Shown here: piece after piece, positions 1 through 5,149 of the stretch
How positions within the stretch are numbered: position 1 is the first letter of the stretch
How the letters are laid out: each line of letters starts with the position of its first letter
Assembly: GCA_902783445.1 (NCBI GenBank)
Contig: CACZQX010000006.1
Coordinates: forward strand, 1-7,221
Length of the DNA stretch: 7,221 bases
DNA from: an uncultured Lachnospiraceae bacterium
Lineage (GTDB): Bacteria; Bacillota; Clostridia; Lachnospirales; Lachnospiraceae
Reading direction: 5' to 3'
Notes under the pieces: generated by a model
Seen by the model: the letters and a program-made list of their open reading frames with translations, nothing else
Database searches by the model: none
What the model was told of the DNA's origin: nothing
Position numbers and translations under genes: made by a program

Positions 1-35
1 AATCTGGCGCGCTAGCCAACTGCGCCACTCCCACC
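1..35 (-). tRNA. tRNA-His, 5' part only (cut by window edge)
   Basis: Read on the minus strand this is the 5' half of a tRNA: acceptor strand GTGGGAG, T8, D-stem GCGC/GCGC, G26, anticodon 5' stem CCAGA and loop bases TT. It stops just before the anticodon, which lies outside the window. An extra G (position 35) precedes the first paired base, as expected for the G-1 of tRNA-His. The order Pro-Gly-Arg-His is also common in clostridial tRNA clusters. The identity is therefore inferred from G-1, the stem sequence and the neighbours, not from the anticodon. It is the fourth gene of the cluster started by the promoter near 363-391. Confidence 0.8.
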
Positions 36-57
36 ATATGCCTTAAAAAGACAAAAA

Positions 58-131
<74 letters not shown>

Positions 132-163
132 ATATACAAGAGAATGCTATATTCTATTGTAAA

Positions 164-234
164 AGCGGGTGATGGGAATCGAACCCACGTATCTAGCTTG
201 GAAGGCTAGTGTTCTACCATTGAACTACACCCGC
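164..234 (-). tRNA. tRNA-Gly (anticodon TCC)
   Basis: A complete 71-base cloverleaf reads GGA/GGG codons. The acceptor is GCGGGTG/CACCCGC, the D-arm is GTTC/GAAC, and the anticodon stem is CTAGC/GCTAG with loop CTTCCAA (TCC). The T-arm is GTGGG-TTCGATT-CCCAT and the discriminator is T73. No CCA is encoded, so CCA-adding enzyme must complete it. It is the second gene of the cluster, between tRNA-Pro and tRNA-Arg. Confidence 0.97.
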
Positions 235-258
235 ATGTTGACAAATTTTAAATTTTTA

Positions 259-333
259 TCGGGGTGACAGGATTCGAACCTGCGACCTCTTGATCCCAAA
301 TCAAGCGCTCTAGCCAAACTGAGCCACACCCCG
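259..333 (-). tRNA. tRNA-Pro (anticodon TGG)
   Basis: A complete 75-base cloverleaf has acceptor CGGGGTG/CACCCCG, anticodon stem CTTGA/TCAAG with loop TTTGGGA (TGG), the canonical T loop TTCGAAT, discriminator A73 and no encoded CCA. It is the first gene of the cluster. Its 5' end lies about 23 bases after the start point predicted from the consensus promoter at 363-391. Confidence 0.97.
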
Positions 334-362
334 TTATTGGTGTATCGCGTAACGCAAGAGTT

Positions 363-391
363 ATTATATAATACGCTTTCGGGATTGTCAA
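363..391 (-). promoter_or_regulatory. Consensus sigma-70/SigA promoter of the Pro-Gly-Arg-His tRNA cluster
   Basis: On the minus strand a perfect -35 TTGACA (386-391) is followed by 17 bases and a perfect -10 TATAAT (363-368). The start point should be near 356. The AT-rich stretch just upstream (about 392-425) could act as an UP element. A small palindrome, GCGT-a-ACGC (347-355), covers the predicted start region. This strength is typical of stable-RNA promoters. Confidence 0.93.
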
Positions 392-441
392 CTGAATTTT
401 TTATATTTTGATAACTTTTTTAAATGGCTCTATTAGCCGTT

Positions 442-1023
442 CTAAAGCATTTCCTTCATGCTTCTCAATGCCTTTCCTCTGTGACTTATGGCATTTTTCT
501 CCTCAGGCGAAAGCTCCGCGGATGTTTTTTTTAGCTTGGGAAGATATAATATAGGATCATATCCGAAACCGTTTTCTCCTCTAATTTCATGGGCAATTTC
601 GCCTTCCATGGTCCCTTGTGTATCAAGAATTCTGCCATCCGGAAAAACCGCAGCTATAGCACAAACAAACCTGGCGCTTCTTTCGCCTTCCTTTGCATCT
701 TTTAATCTTTCTATAATATTATTGTTCTTAATAGTATAAGAAGTATCTTCACCCATATATCTTGCGGAATATATACCCGGTTCCTTGTTTATATAATCCA
801 CTTCAAGACCCGAATCATCCGCAAGAGACAGCATCCCTGTCTTTTCCGCTACGTATTTTGCCTTAATTATGGCATTTTCCTTAAAAGTCTTGCCCGTTTC
901 TTCCACCTCGTCCATGGAAACATTTACATCTTTTAAAGACAATACTTCTATACCCGAACCGGACAGTATTTCTCTTACTTCCGCCAATTTATGTTCATTG
1001 GATGTCGCAAAGACTACTTTCAT
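442..1023 (-). CDS. rdgB: dITP/XTP pyrophosphatase, RdgB/HAM1 family
   Basis: This is a house-cleaning nucleotide pyrophosphatase of the Ham1p-like family. Cytoplasmic members hydrolyse dITP, ITP and XTP to the monophosphate plus PPi and so keep deaminated purines out of nucleic acids. The 193-residue length fits the family. Visible motifs are the N-terminal TSNEHK nucleotide-binding loop (7-12), the ETGKTFKENA segment (42-51), LADDSG (67-72) with the likely catalytic Asp70, the GENGFGYDP loop (149-157) and SHRGKAL (180-186). An in-frame GTG exists at 1044, but a good Shine-Dalgarno AGGTGG (1031-1036) lies inside that extension, 7 bases before ATG 1023. The TSNEHK motif then sits at the usual distance from the N-terminus, so ATG 1023 is chosen. 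It is the last gene of a three-gene operon, 25 bases after the protease. No convincing terminator separates it from the tRNA promoter downstream. Confidence 0.96.
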   Translation of the reverse strand: MKVVFATSNEHKLAEVREILSGSGIEVLSLKDVNVSMDEVEETGKTFKENAIIKAKYVAEKTGMLSLADDSGLEVDYINKEPGIYSARYMGEDTSYTIKNNNIIERLKDAKEGERSARFVCAIAAVFPDGRILDTQGTMEGEIAHEIRGENGFGYDPILYLPKLKKTSAELSPEEKNAISHRGKALRSMKEML

Positions 1024-1030
1024 AACAATT

Positions 1031-1036
1031 CCACCT
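1031..1036 (-). promoter_or_regulatory. Ribosome binding site deciding the rdgB start
   Basis: AGGTGG on the minus strand, 7 bases upstream of ATG 1023. It would lie within the coding sequence if the upstream GTG at 1044 were the start, so it favours the shorter, 193-residue product. Confidence 0.8.
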
Positions 1037-1048
1037 GTTTTCACTAAA

Positions 1049-2752
1049 TTATTTGTTGTTGGTAAATGCTTTTAAGCAAACCGTACATTCATGCTTTTCT
1101 TGTGTATTTTCCCACTCGAATCCCCTAAGGCTGATATAACTTTCTTTCCCTTCCAAAGTTACGGTTTCGGTTTTATAGTCATTATAAAACTCTACCGCTA
1201 TAGGCCTTGTAGCCCCGGGCGTTTCGATTTTAACGATAATTGCATATTTTTGCCCGGCCATTAGAGACACCGGACTCTTCAAATCTACGGTATAATACCC
1301 CGCATTTTTAAAGCTGCCCTCCGCATTCGGAGTTACATATATATTAAGAGAGCTGACGGATTCAAAGTTCTGACATACATACACGCTATAATTTGTGTCC
1401 GTTCCGGTAGCATAAAAGCTGACAGCTTCCAAATCCTCATCGCTTTGAGCTTCATATACGCTGGCAAAATAAGCACTTTCTTCGCCGTATCCCAGCTGGC
1501 CTATCCATCCGCAATAATCATATTGATATATATTGTCATAATTGTCCGCTTCATCAACAGCCGTATAAGCAATGTTGTGGACACCGATATTTGAATCATA
1601 ATAAGAAACATAGAAGACGCCGTTGTTACCAAAACCGCTTCCCCAGCTGTTCATACATATGAAAGCGCCGTCGCCTTCAATATCCATAGTGAAGTTTTCT
1701 TTTGGATATTCATCGTCCCAGCCGATAATAACAATATCATGATTCGGCTTTGCGATTCCAACATAGCAATAGGCGTTTTCATTCGGATTATAATATGTGG
1801 AATATCCCGCAACCACGTTCATCGAAGTGTATAACGAGCTTTGAACCGCGCCATATTTATATACCATTTTCTTTATTCCGATAAAATCTTTTGCCTGGAT
1901 AATCTGTGCTTCCCTTACATGCTTAACCGCACTCAATTCATCATTTGTTTCTCCATCGCCAAAAGGATCGTCAATTTCAAGCACAGGTCCCTGCCATGCA
2001 GCAAGATAAGCAAGAGACATCAAATAATCCCCTCCATCGTATACATTTGCATTGAAAGAATTATTAAGCGTCATATGATCTTCCGAAAAATCATAAGATT
2101 CTTCCGGTAAAAGTGTGCTTTCCAAGGCGTTTAATGCCGCAAATGCCCAACAAGCTCCCGTCAATCCCTGATTCTTGGCAGGCGGTATTCTTCCGTTGTC
2201 CATGTAATTGTAATAACTCGGCAAAGCCTGCTGTTCTACCGTAGATGTAAGAGTCGCCGTAATGGTTTGTGCATCCCATACATAGTCATATTGAAATGCC
2301 TCTGTTAATACATCCGCCGAAACATAAACAACTCCATCTATTATTTCAATGGCATTTTTGATTTCAACGTTTTTATCGTTAATCATCACAATGTTCGAAG
2401 CTTTGTGCATTTCAACTATGGTAGAGCCGCGTTCGATTATGAGTTTTTCTCCGTTGTAAAAATTAACCGCACAATCAAGCGCTTCTTTAAGGCTATCAGA
2501 AGGAATCATCATCACAAGTTCTTTATTCATATAGACCTTGCCTCGATGTGCTTCAACAGTCTTGCCATCAATTATTAGTTGGATGTTTTTTGAATTAACA
2601 TCCTTTGAAATCTGCTCATGCCAAACAGAGGCGTTAGCATTAGCGCCTGCAGCTTTAACAATATATTCATTTCTGTTAAAAGCAAATAGTGCAAATATAA
2701 CTCCGACAAACACTACTGCCGCTGCAACAATAAGCAGAATTTTTCTTTTCAT
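1049..2752 (-). CDS. Secreted/membrane-anchored papain-like (C1) cysteine protease with C-terminal lectin-like domain
   Basis: This 567-residue protein has a basic N-terminus and a hydrophobic segment (about 5-24). That segment is either a signal peptide, with possible Ala-rich cleavage sites around 34-41, or a signal anchor. Residues about 58-170 resemble the copper-amine-oxidase N-terminal-like 'stalk' domain common on clostridial surface proteins. The papain fold covers about 178-400: oxyanion Gln195 in KNQG, nucleophile Cys201 in GACWAF, His338 in PNHD, and Asn368 in MNSWGSGFG. The full catalytic set is present. Residues about 405-563 match the lectin-like domain that follows clostridial C1 proteases. 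No I29-type propeptide is evident. The protein probably acts outside the cell on peptides or cell-envelope proteins; its substrate is unknown. The ATG at 2752 has only a weak ribosome site (GAGTG). It sits 30 bases after the rRNA methyltransferase and 25 before rdgB, so it is probably cotranscribed with two unrelated housekeeping genes. Confidence 0.9.
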   Translation of the reverse strand: MKRKILLIVAAAVVFVGVIFALFAFNRNEYIVKAAGANANASVWHEQISKDVNSKNIQLIIDGKTVEAHRGKVYMNKELVMMIPSDSLKEALDCAVNFYNGEKLIIERGSTIVEMHKASNIVMINDKNVEIKNAIEIIDGVVYVSADVLTEAFQYDYVWDAQTITATLTSTVEQQALPSYYNYMDNGRIPPAKNQGLTGACWAFAALNALESTLLPEESYDFSEDHMTLNNSFNANVYDGGDYLMSLAYLAAWQGPVLEIDDPFGDGETNDELSAVKHVREAQIIQAKDFIGIKKMVYKYGAVQSSLYTSMNVVAGYSTYYNPNENAYCYVGIAKPNHDIVIIGWDDEYPKENFTMDIEGDGAFICMNSWGSGFGNNGVFYVSYYDSNIGVHNIAYTAVDEADNYDNIYQYDYCGWIGQLGYGEESAYFASVYEAQSDEDLEAVSFYATGTDTNYSVYVCQNFESVSSLNIYVTPNAEGSFKNAGYYTVDLKSPVSLMAGQKYAIIVKIETPGATRPIAVEFYNDYKTETVTLEGKESYISLRGFEWENTQEKHECTVCLKAFTNNK

Positions 2753-2782
2753 TTCACAATCACTCTTTGTTCTTACAAATTG

Positions 2783-3925
2783 CTATTTTTTGGGAGGTTT
2801 CGGTCCCATAAACTGATAAAAATACGTTTTTATCATACCGTTGTAGATTTTTCTGTTTTTATCGGCTTTAAGAGCCATATCCGTCTCAATATCGGAATAG
2901 GAGGTTATTACGTATGCTGACCAAGTGTCCAATAATTTAAAGCGTTCTCCCAACTCACCGTATATTTTCTTTAATCCTTCCGCATCCTCAAGCCTTTCAC
3001 CGTAAGGAGGGTTGGTAATTATAAATCCATATTCCGCGGGATTGCTAAGTTCCGATACCGGTCTCTGCTCAAAATGAACCATGTTTTCCACTCCCGCATT
3101 ATTGGCATTGGCTATAGCCGCTTTAATAACATTTGCATCTATATCATATCCGAACAACTCAGGTTTTACGTTGTAATCAGCCAGATCATTGGCTTCATTT
3201 GCCGTATCATACCAATTTCTCTTTTTAATTAAATGTTTCCAGCTTTCCGACAAAAACTCTCGGTTTAATCCCGGGGCAATGTTCGCCGCCATCAATGCCG
3301 CTTCAATCGGAAATGTACCGCTTCCGCAAAAAGGATCCAACAATACTCTATCCTTCTTCCAAGGTGTCAACATAATAAGTGCCGCAGCCAAGGTCTCGGA
3401 AATAGGAGCTTTTGAATTAATCTTGCGATAACCTCTTTTGTGAAGTGATTCTCCGGTTGTATCAATTGTTATCAAAGCCTCATCTTTTACAAAAGAAACC
3501 CTTATAGGAAAAGAATTACCCTTTTCTTCAAACCAGTCTACGTTGTATACACTTTTTAGTCTCTCTACGACTGCTTTTTTCACTATTCTTTGTATATCTG
3601 TAGGGCTGAAAACTTTACTTCTTACGGAAGTTGCCTTTGTTACCCAAAATTTCCCATCAACCGGAATGAACCTTTCCCATTCCATTGCCTTTACGGCTTC
3701 AAACAATTCATCAAAAGACTCGGCATGAGCTTCTCCAAGTTTTAAAAGAATTCTCTCTGCCGTCCTCAAAAACATATTTGAACGACAAACAGCACAGTCA
3801 TCACCCGCAAAGGTAATCCTGCCATCTTCAACACGGATAATATCATATCCCAAGTTTATTATTTCTCTTTTTAATACAGATTCCAGTCCGAAATGACATG
3901 GAGCGACAAATTCATATTTATCCAT
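2783..3925 (-). CDS. rlmL: THUMP-domain class I SAM-dependent 23S rRNA (guanine-N2) methyltransferase, RlmL/YpsC type
   Basis: This 380-residue protein has a short N-terminal region plus THUMP RNA-binding domain (about 1-160), then a UPF0020 Rossmann methyltransferase domain (about 165-375). Motif I is LLDPFCGSGTFPIEAA (195-210), the SAM-binding acidic loop is GYDIDAN (259-265), and the catalytic motif IV is NPPY (305-308). NPPY is typical of amino-group methylation of a base. In E. coli the matching half of RlmKL makes m2G2445 in 23S rRNA. Stand-alone Firmicute homologues of this length, like YpsC of Bacillus, are often mislabelled as DNA adenine methylases. The exact target base here is inferred. 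The ATG at 3925 has GGAG five bases upstream. It is the first gene of the operon with the protease and rdgB. Confidence 0.92.
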   Translation of the reverse strand: MDKYEFVAPCHFGLESVLKREIINLGYDIIRVEDGRITFAGDDCAVCRSNMFLRTAERILLKLGEAHAESFDELFEAVKAMEWERFIPVDGKFWVTKATSVRSKVFSPTDIQRIVKKAVVERLKSVYNVDWFEEKGNSFPIRVSFVKDEALITIDTTGESLHKRGYRKINSKAPISETLAAALIMLTPWKKDRVLLDPFCGSGTFPIEAALMAANIAPGLNREFLSESWKHLIKKRNWYDTANEANDLADYNVKPELFGYDIDANVIKAAIANANNAGVENMVHFEQRPVSELSNPAEYGFIITNPPYGERLEDAEGLKKIYGELGERFKLLDTWSAYVITSYSDIETDMALKADKNRKIYNGMIKTYFYQFMGPKPPKK

Positions 3926-4063
3926 TATTACTCCGCTTAATGAAAATCTCCCTCTATTTTTATAGTATATAATAGATTAAACAAATTTAACAGATACTTT
4001 TAAGCCAAAAAATAAATGTAATTTTTCCGTAACATTTGATTAAAGACACTATATTTTGTGTTT

Positions 4064-4091
4064 ATTATAATATTTACAAACTTCTTTTTAA
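4064..4091 (-). promoter_or_regulatory. Possible promoter of the rlmL-protease-rdgB operon
   Basis: On the minus strand TTAAAA (4086-4091), 16 bases, then a perfect TATAAT (4064-4069) would start transcription near 4057, leaving a leader of about 130 bases. A second, weaker candidate lies closer to the gene: CTGTTA (3988-3993), 18 bases, TATACT (3964-3969). The region is so AT-rich that chance matches are likely. The choice between the two is open. Confidence 0.35.
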
Positions 4092-4161
4092 TTGTTAGAT
4101 ATTTTTCTGAAATCTGTTGCAAAATAGCTAAAAATTCGCTCATGCTTTTTTGATTTTCCTG

Positions 4162-4190
4162 TTGATTTTTGTTCTCTTATATACTATAAT
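4162..4190 (+). promoter_or_regulatory. Plus-strand SigA-type promoter of the sRNA candidate
   Basis: TTGATT (4162-4167), 17 bases, then a perfect TATAAT (4185-4190) predicts a start at about 4197. That is exactly where an 11-pair hairpin begins. It is the only strong plus-strand promoter I see, and no plus-strand gene follows it. Confidence 0.7.
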
Positions 4191-4196
4191 TTGTTT

Positions 4197-4296
4197 CATA
4201 GGAACGAGAGATAATCGTTTCTATGTATAACCCCTTATTATTTATTTATACTCCCCTCAAGGTAGTCTAGAGTTTTTACTCTAGACTATTTTCTTT
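4197..4296 (+). ncRNA. Candidate small regulatory RNA of about 100 nt
   Basis: A complete transcription unit is visible: promoter (4162-4190), 5' hairpin, unpaired linker, intrinsic terminator. The hairpin pairs 4197-4207 with 4215-4225 (11 pairs, one G-U) around the loop GAGATAA. The linker 4226-4262 is AT-rich apart from two C-rich blocks, ACCCCTT (4230-4236) and CTCCCCTC (4251-4258). The terminator is the perfect 11-pair hairpin 4263-4288 plus a U-rich tail. Accessible C-rich blocks are what Gram-positive trans-acting sRNAs such as FsrA or RoxS/RsaE use to pair with Shine-Dalgarno sequences. I do not recognise this RNA as a named family. A 15-codon frame starting at 4223 is present but has no good ribosome site. 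Existence as a transcript is fairly likely; function is inference. Confidence 0.6.
4263..4296 (+). terminator. Intrinsic terminator of the sRNA candidate
   Basis: Arm 4263-4273 (TAGTCTAGAGT) pairs perfectly with 4278-4288 around a TTTT loop, followed on the plus strand by TTTTCTTT. The minus strand has no T-run after the hairpin, so the direction is plus. Confidence 0.8.
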
Positions 4297-4400
4297 GTCA
4301 TTATACAAATCATCGAAAGCTGCTCAAGCGACATTTCCGGATTGTATCGGTTGTTTAATGCAAGAAAGCAAGCTTTCTGTATTTTACTCGTCATGTACAT

Positions 4401-4426
4401 AAAAAAGCCGGCATATAGCCGGCTTT
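4401..4426 (-). terminator. Intrinsic terminator of the lipoprotein gene, possibly bidirectional
   Basis: Stem AAAGCCGGC/GCCGGCTTT (4404-4412 with 4418-4426) has a 5-base loop and is followed on the minus strand by six T residues. It lies 16 bases after the lipoprotein stop. The plus strand also continues into TTTAATTTTT, so the same hairpin could stop plus-strand read-through from the sRNA. Confidence 0.88.
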
Positions 4427-4441
4427 AATTTTTATTACTTA

Positions 4442-4942
4442 TTAATAGCTGATTTCGGTTATTAACGTACCATCAGCTTCTTCATATATAAATGAAACCT
4501 TTGTAGGTCTTACACCTGCTTCTGCTTCAATCTTATCTTTTGTCTCATTTCCCATTTCTTCTGTAAGACTTTCTCTAAGCGCCTGAGCATCTGCAGTCAA
4601 TCCCTCTTTAAATACATATGTGTATGTAATCGTATTTCCGCTGACTTCAAATGTCATTGACTTATAAGTATCTGCATACTGGCTTAATCTGGCTTGCTCA
4701 AGCTGATCGTTAACAATTTTTATACCATTATTCTTTGAGTAGAAATCTTCAACCGATCCTTCCGCAACTTGAATAGGTACTGTTGTTGCTTTTTCATCAT
4801 TATCAACTGTCTCCAATTCATTTGCAAGTGATTCAAGCTCATTTGTCAAATCTTTAACTGCCTGTTTGTTTGCACAACCTGTTGCAAATGCTGACACTAC
4901 AACCAATGTTGCAATTAAAGTAATAACCTTAATCTTTTTCAT
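4442..4942 (-). CDS. Small lipoprotein, DUF4854-like
   Basis: This 166-residue protein has a lipoprotein signal peptide: MKKIK, hydrophobic core 6-19, then lipobox ATGC with the lipidated Cys23. A heptad-like, probably helical segment follows (about 27-46), then an acidic linker. A compact C-terminal domain (about 62-166) starts with VEDFYSK and alternates strands (TFEVSGNTITYTYVF, 97-111; TKVSFIYEEADGTLI, 147-161) with a helix (about 117-141). This pattern resembles DUF4854 lipoproteins of Clostridia, whose function is unknown. It should sit on the outer face of the cytoplasmic membrane. The start is firm: GGAGG (4951-4955) stands 8 bases before ATG 4942. Only 38 bases separate the ATG from the upstream tRNA terminator and no clear promoter fits there. 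A strong terminator follows the gene. Confidence 0.85.
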   Translation of the reverse strand: MKKIKVITLIATLVVVSAFATGCANKQAVKDLTNELESLANELETVDNDEKATTVPIQVAEGSVEDFYSKNNGIKIVNDQLEQARLSQYADTYKSMTFEVSGNTITYTYVFKEGLTADAQALRESLTEEMGNETKDKIEAEAGVRPTKVSFIYEEADGTLITEISY

Positions 4943-4973
4943 TAATTATTCCTCCAAATAAACCTATTATTTT

Positions 4974-5007
4974 CAAAGAAAAGGCTTCAAGAAAACCTTG
5001 AAGCCTT
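4974..5007 (-). terminator. Intrinsic terminator after tRNA-Arg(ACG)
   Basis: Perfect 11-pair stem AAGGCTTCAAG/CTTGAAGCCTT (4981-4991 with 4997-5007) has a 5-base loop and on the minus strand is followed by TTCTTTG. It begins 3 bases after the tRNA. It probably also ends transcripts reading through from the GGDEF gene. Confidence 0.88.
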
Positions 5008-5009
5008 AA

Positions 5010-5083
5010 CGTGCGTTAGAGGATTCGAACCCCCGACCTTCTGGTCCGTAGCCAGACGCTCTATCCAGCTGAGCTAAACGCAC
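5010..5083 (-). tRNA. tRNA-Arg (anticodon ACG)
   Basis: A complete 74-base cloverleaf has acceptor GTGCGTT/AACGCAC, D-arm GCTC/GAGC, and anticodon stem TCTGG/CCAGA with loop CTACGGA. The anticodon is ACG, expected to be deaminated to ICG by TadA to read CGU/CGC/CGA. The T-stem is GGGGG/CCTCT with the canonical TTCGAAT loop, G73 is the discriminator, and no CCA is encoded. It is a single-gene unit with its own promoter and terminator, placed between the GGDEF and lipoprotein genes. Confidence 0.97.
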
Positions 5084-5106
5084 ATGCCGTTAATACGACA
5101 TTGACT

Positions 5107-5135
5107 ATAATAGCATACACATATTTAAAAATCAA
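5107..5135 (-). promoter_or_regulatory. Promoter of tRNA-Arg(ACG)
   Basis: On the minus strand TTGATT (5130-5135), 17 bases, then TATTAT (5107-5112) preceded by TGC, an extended -10. The start should be near 5100, about 16 bases before the tRNA. The -35 lies only 14 bases past the stop codon of the GGDEF gene. Confidence 0.8.
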
Positions 5136-5149
5136 GGGATTTTACACTT

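Larger units (their letters stand above)
3926..4441. other. 516-base intergenic region without a convincing protein gene
   Basis: The stretch separates the minus-strand lipoprotein gene from the minus-strand methyltransferase operon. It holds, from high to low coordinate, the lipoprotein terminator (4401-4426), a 39-codon minus-strand frame (4281-4400) without a ribosome site, a plus-strand sRNA candidate with its own promoter and terminator (4162-4296), and AT-rich sequence with two possible minus-strand promoters for the methyltransferase operon (4064-4091 and 3964-3993). I see no larger open frame that looks coding on either strand. Confidence 0.8.

Noticed and set aside
425..438. Hairpin GGCT/AGCC just after the rdgB stop as a terminator
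   Set aside because: Only four pairs, and it is followed by ATTTAAAAAAG rather than a T-run on the minus strand.
488..739. Plus-strand open frames opposite rdgB, the methyltransferase, the protease and the GGDEF gene
   Set aside because: They lie antisense to clearly coding genes with complete catalytic motifs and have no recognisable domains.
1024..1044. Longer rdgB starting at GTG 1044
   Set aside because: The extension contains the Shine-Dalgarno AGGTGG of the internal ATG and adds residues not typical of the family.
2783..3925. Reading the NPPY protein as a DNA adenine methyltransferase of a restriction system
   Set aside because: The N-terminal THUMP domain and UPF0020 arrangement point to rRNA methylation, and no restriction gene is nearby.
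4014..4037. Minus-strand hairpin AAATGT/ACATTT followed by a T-run, in the possible leader of the rlmL operon
   Set aside because: Only six mostly A-T pairs with a 12-base loop. It is too weak to call a terminator or attenuator in such AT-rich sequence.
4223..4270. 15-codon plus-strand frame inside the sRNA candidate (starts MYNPLLFIY)
   Set aside because: No Shine-Dalgarno at a usable distance, the ATG is buried in the 3' arm of the 5' hairpin, and the frame runs into the terminator. A chance frame is more likely, although a dual-function RNA is not excluded.
4363..4378. Inverted repeat AGAAAG-caag-CTTTCT
   Set aside because: Six pairs with no T-run or promoter next to it; it overlaps the 39-codon frame and is within chance expectation.
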